64,000 nt of DNA, from IMG/VR virus record IMGVR_UViG_3300023174_000044, positions 186,001-250,000 of that record, one strand, 5' to 3'. Made by a program: the position numbers and the translations under genes. Shown here piece after piece: positions 22,273-29,373 of this stretch (position 1 is the stretch's first letter; the number at the start of each line of letters is the position of its first letter). This stretch comes from a virus. A model generated the notes under the pieces. It was not told the DNA's origin and ran no database searches. It was given only the letters and a program-made list of their open reading frames with translations.

Positions 22273-22844
22273 CGTGCTAGACGGCTGATACTATCGCAGA
22301 TACCAAATGCAAGTGCTTCTTCTGCACTGAGCCAAACATCATGTGGTGGCAACAAGCATTGCTTGAGTTTTTCTTCATCAAGTCCAGTTGCCTGCTTATA
22401 AAGATTAACCATGCGTTTTTGGCACAGCTCAAATTCTTTAATTGTGGCAAACAATTCATGCGCTTTGCCTTCGGATCCCCAGCTGAACTGGTGACTTAGA
22501 ATACTGGTATTTGGAGTTAGAAGTCTACGTCCAGGTGAGCCAGCTAAAAAGATCAATAAACCTGCTGAAGAAATTTGTCCTAACCCAACTGTTTTAATTG
22601 GGATATTGCTACTTTGCATAACATCAATTAGGGCAAAGGCAGATTCAACTTCTCCACCCTCGCTACAAATCATCAACAGCAATTCTTTTTTCTTTTTCTT
22701 AACAACATAGTTGGCATGCAAAATCCACTCGACTACTGGCTTAACGCTTTCGGTGTCAACTGGACCCATAAAGGCATACATACCAGCTTCAAGTAAGCTT
22801 TGTCCAGGGCTAATGTAATCTTCATCATCTTTAATTTGTGTCAT
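22269..22844 (-). CDS. clpP: ClpP-like serine protease, 191 aa
   Basis: Catalytic triad visible: Ser93 in GQISSAGL, His118 in LSHQFSWG, Asp169 in HDVWLSAEEALAFG. The oxyanion segment SEGGEVES is near residue 61. Length is like host ClpP (about 195-207). It would assemble into a barrel fed by an ATPase such as the ClpX at 44970-46166. It converges on the 525-aa gene by four bases. Sequence differs from host ClpP around the active site (ISSAG instead of AASMG), so partner choice or specificity may differ. Confidence 0.85.
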   Translation of the reverse strand: MTQIKDDEDYISPGQSLLEAGMYAFMGPVDTESVKPVVEWILHANYVVKKKKKELLLMICSEGGEVESAFALIDVMQSSNIPIKTVGLGQISSAGLLIFLAGSPGRRLLTPNTSILSHQFSWGSEGKAHELFATIKEFELCQKRMVNLYKQATGLDEEKLKQCLLPPHDVWLSAEEALAFGICDSISRLAR

Positions 22845-22864
22845 GTAATTTCGCTCAAAAGAAA

Positions 22865-22908
22865 AGGGCTAGCTAAAAGTGTGTTATAATATACTTTTAG
22901 CTAACCCT
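22865..22908 (-). terminator. Strong terminator after lipoprotein gene
   Basis: agggctagctaaaagt (22865-22880) and acttttagctaaccct (22893-22908) form a 16-bp stem with one mismatch; on the minus strand TTTTCTTTT follows. Ends the 23.8-22.9 kb lipoprotein unit before clpP. The loop also contains TATTATAA. Confidence 0.85.
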
Positions 22909-22924
22909 AGTACTTATGGTGAAC

Positions 22925-23512
22925 TTACTCGGGCTTTTGAGTTTCTTTCCGTTCCATCTCTTTAAAGCTTTCACGACTACGGGTTTCGGCTAGTCTACGC
23001 TGGTTACGAGCATCGGTCACTTTCTGGATTCCGTTTGCTTCCCCAATTGGTAGTGCAATTAAAACATAAGCTCTAAAACGCCCATTTTCAGAAATAACCT
23101 TGATACCTTCTGCGGCAACTTCTACGCCCGAAATATCAACACCTGGGCAATAGGTTTTGATTGCCAGTTCGCTGAACTCAGTACTGGCATTCTCACTGTC
23201 TGTTCGGTAAATCTTGCTTTGCTGGTCTACACGACCGCCTGCACTCATACAAATTTTGCCAAATGCAACAGTTTTAGCCTTGGTAACTGCCATGCTATAG
23301 TCTGGGCTCACAGCCGTACCATTCTGATATACAGCAGATTTAGAAACTGGTAGATTAGTCATCCATTTGGGTGCTTTGTCAATGGCCTGTTCAGCCGCTT
23401 TTTCTCTACGCTGTTCATCATCATAGGCCCTGCGTTCGTAAGGGTCTTTGGGAGACGAACTACATGCCGCCAAAATAACCACAATGGGTGCCAATAAAAT
23501 AAGTTTTTTCAT
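22925..23512 (-). CDS. Lipoprotein, LPP20-like, 195 aa
   Basis: Lipobox LAAC at residues 14-17 after a basic, hydrophobic signal, so the mature N-terminal Cys is lipidated. PKWMTNLPVSKSAVYQNGTA and the AVTKAKTVAFGKICMSAGGR helix-strand pattern resemble LPP20-type lipoproteins with a SHS2-like domain. Arg/Glu-rich C-terminus. It follows two tiny genes on one transcript and ends at a strong terminator. It could modify the host envelope or exclude other phages; inference. Confidence 0.75.
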   Translation of the reverse strand: MKKLILLAPIVVILAACSSSPKDPYERRAYDDEQRREKAAEQAIDKAPKWMTNLPVSKSAVYQNGTAVSPDYSMAVTKAKTVAFGKICMSAGGRVDQQSKIYRTDSENASTEFSELAIKTYCPGVDISGVEVAAEGIKVISENGRFRAYVLIALPIGEANGIQKVTDARNQRRLAETRSRESFKEMERKETQKPE

Positions 23513-23521
23513 AATTTTTCC

Positions 23522-23644
23522 TTAACGAGTTTTAATCCATTCGCCGGCTTTTTTAAGATCTTCGCCGGCACCACCTACTGCCCCGCCCATGGTTCCACAG
23601 GCTGTGAGCATCGAGACAAGTAAAATAACAACTGCTTTTTTCAT
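23522..23644 (-). CDS. Entericidin-like lipoprotein, 40 aa
   Basis: MKKAVVILLVSMLTACGTMG, then GAVGGAGEDLKKAGEWIKTR. Lipobox LTAC and the GAGEDLKKAGE amphipathic tail match entericidin A/B, short membrane-active lipoproteins of Gram-negative hosts (toxin/antidote pair in E. coli). ATGA-coupled to the TM gene upstream. A role in membrane stress or lysis timing is possible. Confidence 0.75.
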   Translation of the reverse strand: MKKAVVILLVSMLTACGTMGGAVGGAGEDLKKAGEWIKTR

Positions 23645-23769
23645 TTTGCCATCTCCTGACTTTGAGTTTTAACCGAGTCCACTCCTTTGTCAATCATACG
23701 AGCAATACCGCTGAATCCAACAGTAGCAAGTATTAGACCAAAAATGGTTCCAATAACAAACATCTTCAT
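23641..23769 (-). CDS. Single-span membrane peptide, 42 aa
   Basis: AGGAGGCTATA before the ATG is a perfect ribosome site. MKMFVIGTIFGLILATVGFS is a transmembrane helix followed by GIARMIDKGVDSVKTQSQEM. Matches a tiny T4-like cyanophage membrane family. First gene of the 23.8-22.9 kb unit. Confidence 0.75.
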   Translation of the reverse strand: MKMFVIGTIFGLILATVGFSGIARMIDKGVDSVKTQSQEMAK

Positions 23770-23801
23770 TATAGCCTCCTGGCGTTAATTAACATAGCAC
23801 A

Positions 23802-23830
23802 ATTATACATAAAATGCAATATCTAGTCAA
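23802..23830 (-). promoter_or_regulatory. Sigma70 promoter of the lipoprotein unit
   Basis: Minus strand TTGACT (23830-23825), 17 bp, TATAAT (23807-23802). The leader ends in AGGAGG. It overlaps the end of the upstream secreted-protein gene's 3' end region. Confidence 0.8.
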
Positions 23831-23831
23831 G

Positions 23832-24389
23832 TCAAAATTTGTCTGTAACTACCCATTTGCCTTCTCGGATTTGGCAAATAACACCCTGGTATGTTCGGAT
23901 ATCTCTAGCAACAAAGTTAGATTCCACAAACCATTTACATTCGGTTCCATTATGATAAAAACGGTTTGGGTATTCTGGATGGGGCCTAAATTGACCAACA
24001 TCACCAACTGTACCAACTTGTGTGCTGGACAGGACGGACAATGTTGGTTGGTCCTTGCAGATCAGAGTCTTTTCACTAGTGGTTTGATTTTTGCCCACAC
24101 GTTCTCTAACCGAATCGTCGGCTCTAGAAACTGCAATAGCACAGGCTTCATTTTCGGGACGGTCGCCGGACCAATTGTACTCTCCAAAAGCAGTATGCCA
24201 ATTTACCCCTACTCTGGCCCTAAAGTCAACTAGACATTTTTTGCCAGTTGCAGTAGCAACCACATCTCTCCTGATCTGACTGCGTTCTGCAATAACCACA
24301 GAAGTTTTGGTAACGGAACGATCTTGTAGTACACATTCTTGAGCACCAACAGCCGCTGGTATCAGTAAAAGTATTAATGTTTTTTTCAT
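23832..24389 (-). CDS. Secreted Cys-containing protein, 185 aa
   Basis: The ATG at 24389 (MKKTLILLLIPAAVGAQECV) overlaps the upstream stop (ATGA). A signal peptide ends at AVGA-QE. The mature part has six cysteines that could pair in the periplasm, and an ACAIAVSRADDSVRERVG helix. No family recognised, though a similar layout is seen in other phage secreted proteins. It lies below two lipoproteins, making a three-gene envelope unit. Confidence 0.7.
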   Translation of the reverse strand: MKKTLILLLIPAAVGAQECVLQDRSVTKTSVVIAERSQIRRDVVATATGKKCLVDFRARVGVNWHTAFGEYNWSGDRPENEACAIAVSRADDSVRERVGKNQTTSEKTLICKDQPTLSVLSSTQVGTVGDVGQFRPHPEYPNRFYHNGTECKWFVESNFVARDIRTYQGVICQIREGKWVVTDKF

Positions 24390-24727
24390 GAGCAATCTCT
24401 TGTCAAGTGCAGTAGATGTTGATTAATCAACCAGTTTGTGCGACCACTGTGAATACTTTGTCGCTGATAGTGTTCTTCATTGTCTGTCCAACGGCTCCAG
24501 GGTTGTGTTAAATTTCCCACACCTGCTAGCATACGTTCATCTCTTCCAGAACGCATGCTCTGCAGAAACTTAATTTGCTGTTCTTTAATACGACAATTAA
24601 TTTGAAAGCTTTCCAAATCAATAGCATGTATCGGCTGTTGTACAGCACAGCCACTAAACAGGCTGACAAATATAACGGATGCGCCAAATGCGGCTACGAA
24701 CCTGGCGTTGAAATTCTGCAGAATCAT
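24386..24727 (-). CDS. Lipoprotein, 113 aa
   Basis: Hydrophobic segment about residues 10-25 ends in the lipobox LFSGC. The rest is helical and charged. It overlaps the preceding lipoprotein gene by 74 bases in another frame. Overlapping lipoprotein genes recall Rz/Rz1 spanins, but the geometry (both with lipoboxes) does not fit a classical spanin pair. Confidence 0.65.
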   Translation of the reverse strand: MILQNFNARFVAAFGASVIFVSLFSGCAVQQPIHAIDLESFQINCRIKEQQIKFLQSMRSGRDERMLAGVGNLTQPWSRWTDNEEHYQRQSIHSGRTNWLINQHLLHLTRDCS

Positions 24728-24869
24728 TTTGGGTACTCTGAGTTTCTAACCATCTGATTATGGCATGTCGATTGGCACAATCATCTGGAATGAGTGTGAC
24801 GTCAACAGGCGGCCGGGTAGATGTACACCCTGTAATTAATAAAATGGATAAAAGAAAAATCCTGTTCAT
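24654..24869 (-). CDS. Small lipoprotein, 71 aa, leaderless-type start
   Basis: MNRIFLLSILLITGCTSTRP at 24869, with lipobox LITGC. The motif PPVDVTLIPDDCANRHAIIR is like small lipoproteins of T4-like marine phages. The start lies exactly six bases after the -10 box, so the transcript should begin at the ATG. The C-terminal half overlaps the next lipoprotein gene out of frame. Confidence 0.7.
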   Translation of the reverse strand: MNRIFLLSILLITGCTSTRPPVDVTLIPDDCANRHAIIRWLETQSTQNDSAEFQRQVRSRIWRIRYICQPV

Positions 24870-24875
24870 GTAGCT

Positions 24876-24904
24876 ATTATACACAAACAGGATTTATTGG
24901 TCAA
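24876..24904 (-). promoter_or_regulatory. Sigma70 promoter, leaderless-type spacing
   Basis: Minus strand TTGACC (24904-24899), 17 bp, TATAAT (24881-24876), AGCTAC, ATG at 24869. Drives the envelope unit down to 23832. Confidence 0.8.
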
Positions 24905-24921
24905 CTAGACCGATAGCCAAA

Positions 24922-25197
24922 TTACTTCTTGGCTGTGGTATTTTGGTAAGCTTTCATAACGCCTTCACCAAATTTGGTGTAGTCAAATTTCATTGCTTCC
25001 TGGCTGGCTTTTACCATTTCTTGTGCCACTGTGGTAAACGTATCTACTCCGACCTTGGCGGCTTTTTTGGTGTAGTCTGCTTGGGCGTCAATGAACTTGA
25101 CCATTGAGTCTTTAACAGTTTCGTTTTGAATGAATGTGTTAACAAAAGTTTTTTTACCGGTTTGAACGGTGTCGATTAGTGCGTCTGCTGTGAACAT
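24922..25197 (-). CDS. Phasin-like protein, 91 aa
   Basis: FVNTFIQNETVKDSMVKFID and an amphipathic KFDYTKFGEGVMKAYQ end match the helical pattern of phasins, the small proteins that coat polyhydroxyalkanoate (PHA) granules in betaproteobacteria. It is shorter than most (140-190 aa) and may keep only the granule-binding helices. AAAGGAGAACACT precedes the ATG. Its promoter has a palindrome over the -35 box, like PhaR-type control of host phasins. A role on host PHA granules, or as a decoy, is inference. Confidence 0.75.
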   Translation of the reverse strand: MFTADALIDTVQTGKKTFVNTFIQNETVKDSMVKFIDAQADYTKKAAKVGVDTFTTVAQEMVKASQEAMKFDYTKFGEGVMKAYQNTTAKK

Positions 25198-25263
25198 AGT
25201 GTTCTCCTTTAATTAAGCGAGTTTACGATTTAGGACCCGGCCTATCCAGCGTCCTTAGTCTAT

Positions 25264-25292
25264 ATTATATATGATAAATTGTTGCGTTGCAA
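25264..25292 (-). promoter_or_regulatory. Phasin promoter
   Basis: Minus strand TTGCAA (25292-25287), 17 bp, TATAAT (25269-25264). The -35 lies inside the 25280-25294 palindrome. The leader is about 60 nt. Confidence 0.7.
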
Positions 25293-25294
25293 CA
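25280..25294 (-). promoter_or_regulatory. PhaR-like operator, perfect palindrome over the -35 box
   Basis: tgttgc-gtt-gcaaca, a perfect 6-3-6 palindrome with TGC-N3-GCA core, covers the phasin -35 hexamer. In PHA-producing bacteria PhaR repressors bind TGC/GCA-rich palindromes in phasin promoters until PHA polymer titrates them. The match of site, position and gene is seen; binding by host PhaR is inference. Confidence 0.65.
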
Positions 25295-25406
25295 TTTTTA
25301 CGTGTTATTTTGGTATGTTTGGATAAATTGATAGTGTTATATGGAAGTGTACTAATAAAATACCATTATCTTAAAGATCATAGTAAATAACACATAGGAG
25401 AATCAA

Positions 25407-25700
25407 ATGATTACATTTATTAAAAAACTTTTTGGGCTAGAAAAACCCTCAGTTACAGAAGCACCGTATAAGGTAGAGACACCGACATCAGTTGTAACAC
25501 CACTGACGGTGGGGTCTGAAGGAGTTGCACCAGCGGTTAAACCCAAAGCTGTTGTGGTTGAAAACACCGAAATTATACCCGTGAGCTTTTCTGACATACC
25601 AGTAATGGTTGCTACAACAAAAACACCTGCTAAAAGAGGACCCGCAAAACCAAAAGTTGCTAAAACGCCGCGAACACCTACAAAACCTGCGGCAAAATAA
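25407..25700 (+). CDS. Protein with Ala/Lys/Pro-rich tail, 97 aa
   Basis: MITFIKKLFGLEKPSVTEAP, then a Thr/Val-rich middle and a histone-H1-like tail (KTPAKRGPAKPKVAKTPRTP). TAGGAGAATCAA precedes the ATG. Such tails bind DNA or RNA non-specifically. It is convergent with the racemase gene. Function unknown; nucleoid or virion DNA packing are options. Confidence 0.65.
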   Translation: MITFIKKLFGLEKPSVTEAPYKVETPTSVVTPLTVGSEGVAPAVKPKAVVVENTEIIPVSFSDIPVMVATTKTPAKRGPAKPKVAKTPRTPTKPAAK

Positions 25701-25709
25701 ACAAGGTCA

Positions 25710-26417
25710 CTAAGTCTTTGCGCCGGAGAAATAATGTGCGGCGATCACCGACTGTACAAGGCTGTCTAGGCTGTTAACAATGGGTATGCCATCCTCAATG
25801 GAAATGTTGATACTCAAGGGCAATTCGGTACAGCCTAGAACCACAGCTTGTGCGCCACGATCGATCAAGCTATGAATTACTTTCATTAGCAACAACTGAG
25901 ATTCTGTAATCTTGCCGGCCTTGACCAGGTCAATAGCAGGTTGTACAAAAAAGTCCATTTCAGCACGATCTGGAACTATACATCTCCAGCCTTGTTGCTC
26001 TAGTCTTTCTTGATATAAACCATATTCTATTGTGCCTTGTGTGCCCATGATGCCAATGGTGGTATTGTCAAGCTGTAATTTACGGAGCTCGTCGGCTATG
26101 CTTTCTACTATGTGTAAGATGGGCACACCCATTTTGACCATGTCATTGTACCAAAAATGTGCTGAGTTACAAGGAATAACAATACTGTCACACCCTAGTG
26201 TTTTTAATGCCTGTATACCTTGTAACATCAACAGTAATGGCCGATTGTCGCCGGCCTGTATACTTGTACTACGATCAGGAATTCTTGGCTCATTCCACAA
26301 CACAAAAGGTATGTGTTCTTGATCGCAAGTGGCCGGCGACTGCCTGATTAATCTAGTTACAAACTCTGCTGACGCTGCCGGTCCCATGCCTCCTAGTATG
26401 CCAAGTTTTTTTACCAT
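25710..26417 (-). CDS. Asp/Glu racemase family protein, 235 aa
   Basis: ATG at 26417 (MVKKLGILGGMGPAASAEFV). GGMGPAAS plus the two catalytic Cys, C83 in PCNSAH and C196 in GCTELP, match aspartate/glutamate racemases. These interconvert L- and D-Asp or Glu. It is the last gene of an apparent acidic amino-acid unit (binding protein, symporter, sensor-like protein). D-Glu or D-Asp feeds peptidoglycan, so it might change wall synthesis or nitrogen supply. Confidence 0.8.
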   Translation of the reverse strand: MVKKLGILGGMGPAASAEFVTRLIRQSPATCDQEHIPFVLWNEPRIPDRSTSIQAGDNRPLLLMLQGIQALKTLGCDSIVIPCNSAHFWYNDMVKMGVPILHIVESIADELRKLQLDNTTIGIMGTQGTIEYGLYQERLEQQGWRCIVPDRAEMDFFVQPAIDLVKAGKITESQLLLMKVIHSLIDRGAQAVVLGCTELPLSINISIEDGIPIVNSLDSLVQSVIAAHYFSGAKT

Positions 26418-26476
26418 ATTAAAATTAATACTATTAGTATGACTATGATGCCAGCAATGACTCCTGGTAGTCTCAT
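26411..26476 (-). CDS. Tiny transmembrane peptide, 21 aa
   Basis: MRLPGVIAGIIVILIVLILI plus W: one membrane helix and nothing else. The ATG overlaps the upstream stop (ATGA) and the frame ends inside the racemase start region. Coupled spacing supports expression. It could regulate the symporter or sensor above it, as tiny membrane peptides often do. Evidence is limited by size. Confidence 0.5.
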   Translation of the reverse strand: MRLPGVIAGIIVILIVLILIW

Positions 26477-27078
26477 TTTTTATCAAACAGTAAACTTGAC
26501 GCAACAATTAGTACAGTCTGTGCTAACTCTACTTCTGTTGGTTGCTCTTTCCAACCTACACTTATTTGTCCTATAAACAATCCAGGGTCTGCTGGCACGC
26601 TTATGCGACACATGTATGTTACTCCATAGTTTTTATAAGTAAATCCAATATAACTTTGTGGTGTTAGATACGGACCGCATGGAATTTTGCCTGACATTAA
26701 TCCAATTACATCTTCGTTGTTGCTGTGATTCTTAGTAAGCAACCCCACATTGGTTCCATCATGGACTGTGTCATGTCCTGAGCCTCGTGTAGTTAGATAT
26801 ACTAATTTTCTGGTGTTCAGTAATGTGTTAACTTGGAATACAGCCACAAGCTCTGCATCTGTATTCTTTAGTATAAAATTGACTGCTTGTTCATATTTGC
26901 CGTTCATCTTGGGCAAGGCCTGTTGAGCACGATAACTTGCCATGAAGTTATCTTTTTCAGTATAGGCTACCCATCCTAAAAAAGTGAATAGGCAAAGGAA
27001 CACAACTGTAAATAGGCGAAATGGACTTTCGCCTATAAACTTTAACAGTTCAAGCAGTAACTCTTTAAGTTTGTCCAC
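26473..27078 (-). CDS. Membrane-anchored GAF-like sensor protein, 201 aa
   Basis: One transmembrane helix (about residues 20-39) follows a short charged N-terminus. The remaining 150 residues (DAELVAVFQVNTLLNTRKLV, LMSGKIPCGPYL, SYIGFTYKNYGVTYMCRISV) have the strand order of a GAF-like ligand-binding domain. It overlaps the symporter gene by 14 bases. It may sense a metabolite or modulate the transporter. No output domain is present. Confidence 0.65.
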   Translation of the reverse strand: MDKLKELLLELLKFIGESPFRLFTVVFLCLFTFLGWVAYTEKDNFMASYRAQQALPKMNGKYEQAVNFILKNTDAELVAVFQVNTLLNTRKLVYLTTRGSGHDTVHDGTNVGLLTKNHSNNEDVIGLMSGKIPCGPYLTPQSYIGFTYKNYGVTYMCRISVPADPGLFIGQISVGWKEQPTEVELAQTVLIVASSLLFDKK

Positions 27079-28342
27079 CGGCAGTTACCTCTTTGTCGCA
27101 TACAAATGCTGTGACTGCTACGTTGCCGTGTACATGACTTGCTGTGCGAATCATATCCATTAATGGATCAACTGCTATCAACAATACCAATACAGCTTCG
27201 CTTGGTAGTTTTAACAAATCACAAACAACTGCTACAGTAGCAACTGTTAAGATACCTGTTGTACCTGCACTTGCTAATCCGGCTAAAATACTACCAAACA
27301 ATACAACTGCTAAACCGGTAAGTCCTAGAGGAGCATCATAGATGTTGGCAATGAATACTGTAGCAATAGCATAGTAAACAATGCTACCAATACGGTTAAC
27401 AGTGAAACTTAGTGGAACTGTTAGTTCAACTCCACCTTTGTCAAAATGTAGTTTATGTAAGGCTTCTTGTGCGTATGGAATACAAGCCAATGAACTACGT
27501 GAACTAATAGCAACAATTAATGTTTCTTTAGTTTCACGGATAACAGTGGCAAGGCTTAATCCACTACGTGCCCAAATCACAGCAGTACCTGCGGCAACTA
27601 CTAATAGTCCGCCAATGAACTGTTGGAACACAAAGTCAAACATTGTTAAGAAAATACCAACTCCAACTTTACCAACTTGACTGCTGATCATTGCCAACAA
27701 TGCAAATGGTAGGAAGTAGTTTAAGAATTTGAAAATACTAATACTTGCTTGTTGAACACTCTTCAGTACTTCAACCAACATACGTTGTCCTTCTGTTTTC
27801 AAGTGACCCAGTGCAACTCCAAATATCAAACAGAAGATAACAATCTTCAAACTTTCACCATTGTTCAGTGTGGCAAAAATGTTTTCTGGGATAAACTTCT
27901 CTGCCATTTTACCAGCACTGACTGCGGGTGCCGTTGACATTGGTTCGTGAAGGGTAATGTTTAATTCAGTTCCGGTATCTTTGTTGTTGACTAGTACACC
28001 AAATTCTGTTTTCTTCTCAGGAGTCATTTCTGTACCTGTTACTAGTACAGTTCCTACACCAATAACAGCAGCCAAGAACATACTGCCAACAAAGCCCACA
28101 ATAATTTTGCGAATTAATTCCTGACTACCTTCTTTTTGTAATAGCCCAATGATACCAACTAGAATAGTTGCTAACAAAAATGGTAGTACAACTACCTTTA
28201 GCAAACTAATATAGATACTACCAATACTGTCAAGACCCATACTAAACTCAGGTGCGTAAACGCCGCCTAAAATACCTGCGATAATTGATCCTAAAATAGT
28301 CCAAGGACTAGTCAGGAAACTTTTTAAATGTGTTGTTGTCAT
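27065..28342 (-). CDS. Dicarboxylate/amino acid:cation symporter (DAACS), 425 aa
   Basis: About eight membrane spans with re-entrant loops. Family signatures are visible: SSRSSLACIP (HP1 serine-rich loop), NRIGSIVYY (NMDGT-like TM7), AGLASAGTTG (HP2) and DPLMDMIRTASHVHGN (TM8 substrate/Arg motif). These transporters import glutamate, aspartate or C4-dicarboxylates with Na+ or H+. TM7 motif is changed (NRIGS for NMDGT), so the substrate may differ. A phage-encoded symporter of this family is unusual. Confidence 0.85.
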   Translation of the reverse strand: MTTTHLKSFLTSPWTILGSIIAGILGGVYAPEFSMGLDSIGSIYISLLKVVVLPFLLATILVGIIGLLQKEGSQELIRKIIVGFVGSMFLAAVIGVGTVLVTGTEMTPEKKTEFGVLVNNKDTGTELNITLHEPMSTAPAVSAGKMAEKFIPENIFATLNNGESLKIVIFCLIFGVALGHLKTEGQRMLVEVLKSVQQASISIFKFLNYFLPFALLAMISSQVGKVGVGIFLTMFDFVFQQFIGGLLVVAAGTAVIWARSGLSLATVIRETKETLIVAISSRSSLACIPYAQEALHKLHFDKGGVELTVPLSFTVNRIGSIVYYAIATVFIANIYDAPLGLTGLAVVLFGSILAGLASAGTTGILTVATVAVVCDLLKLPSEAVLVLLIAVDPLMDMIRTASHVHGNVAVTAFVCDKEVTAGGQT

Positions 28343-28351
28343 GCTAAATCC

Positions 28352-29185
28352 TTATTTCTTTTCAGCTTTGTAGCGATCCATTAACTTTTTAGTGTCAATG
28401 TTGTTGTATTCATTCTTAATAACGTAATTAACAATGCTTAACAATTGAATCGATTTGGGATTTACTGCTACTGCAATATAGTCCACGCTGTCACTAATTG
28501 CAATTGTTTTGGTACTAATTGCGGCATCTGGCTTTTCGAAGGCAATTTTCTTAATTTCAAATTCGTCACGGTAAGCGGCAGCAATAGTGCCCTTGGTAAC
28601 ATTATCAATAATCACATCCCATTTTTCTTCAGGAATAAATGTTGCGTTAGGAAAGTTAATACGAGCAAATGTGTCGTAGCTGGAATTCTTGATAAAACTT
28701 ATCTTGCCATTGAAGTCACGGATAACTTGATATGTTTCTTTACCTTGACTGTTTTGACTTAGCCATAGACGATTAACAATTAAACTTTGTCTTAGCTTAA
28801 CATAAGGATCACTGAATCTAACTACTTGTAGTCGAGGACCAGTTACTGACAGTTTACTAACTGCAATGTCTGCTTTGCCTTCTCTGATCTGTTCAACAAC
28901 TTCAGCAAAGCTTTCTGCATCGCGTCTGAACTGCACAGGAACTCCAAGTAGGACACCAATTCGTCGAGCTATCTCGACGTCAAGACCATGAATGTTATCC
29001 CCTTCTCCGGAGAAGAAAGGAGGAACATCTTTTTTGGTCATTGACACAACAAGAACATTAGCTTTCTTGATTGCGGCAATATCTGAAGGTAGTGGTACTG
29101 TTGAGTTAGCCAGCTGTGCTTGTCCCGTTGCCGGGGTAGTCCACAGGGTAACTAGTACGGATAGTAATAATAGTAGTTTTTTCAT
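28352..29185 (-). CDS. Periplasmic amino-acid-binding protein (SBP_bac_3), 277 aa
   Basis: Signal peptide MKKLLLLLSVLVTLWTTPAT and mature protein with the bilobed family-3 pattern: KKANVLVVSMTKKDVPPFFS, IHGLDVEIARRIGVLLGVPV, EQIREGKADIAVSKLSVTGP, and a late DSVDYIAVAVNP. Members bind polar amino acids for ABC importers or sensors. Here the next gene is a secondary symporter, not an ABC permease. The ATG at 29185 is chosen over a frame to 29224 because of the signal peptide; a T4-late box ends five bases before it. Confidence 0.8.
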   Translation of the reverse strand: MKKLLLLLSVLVTLWTTPATGQAQLANSTVPLPSDIAAIKKANVLVVSMTKKDVPPFFSGEGDNIHGLDVEIARRIGVLLGVPVQFRRDAESFAEVVEQIREGKADIAVSKLSVTGPRLQVVRFSDPYVKLRQSLIVNRLWLSQNSQGKETYQVIRDFNGKISFIKNSSYDTFARINFPNATFIPEEKWDVIIDNVTKGTIAAAYRDEFEIKKIAFEKPDAAISTKTIAISDSVDYIAVAVNPKSIQLLSIVNYVIKNEYNNIDTKKLMDRYKAEKK

Positions 29186-29190
29186 AATTA

Positions 29191-29198
29191 TATTTATA
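29191..29198 (-). promoter_or_regulatory. T4-type late promoter TATAAATA
   Basis: An exact TATAAATA on the minus strand, five bases before the ATG at 29185. No -35 box stands upstream, which fits T4-like late promoters. Spacing predicts a leaderless late message for the amino-acid operon. Confidence 0.6.
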
Positions 29199-29270
29199 GT
29201 CAAATGTCCAGGACATACTTGCATTATGCCGAACAGTATCTAATAGAATTGTTGATTTAAAGAATAAAAA

Positions 29271-29292
29271 AAGAGCCTTTTTTGGGGCTCTT
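29271..29292 (-). terminator. Rho-independent terminator
   Basis: aagagcc (29271-29277) and ggctctt (29286-29292); on the minus strand the stem is followed by seven T. Ends the 218-aa gene unit before the amino-acid operon. Confidence 0.85.
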
Positions 29293-29373
29293 GGTACTGG
29301 TTACGCAAATCCAGCGACACGCTATCTTGTGCCCGGTTTTAAAGGGTTAAAAACTAACATTAAATGCTAGTCA

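Noticed and set aside
24386-24869. Rz/Rz1-type spanin pair
   Set aside because: The two overlapping genes both have lipoboxes; a spanin pair needs one inner-membrane and one outer-membrane lipoprotein. The overlap alone is not enough.
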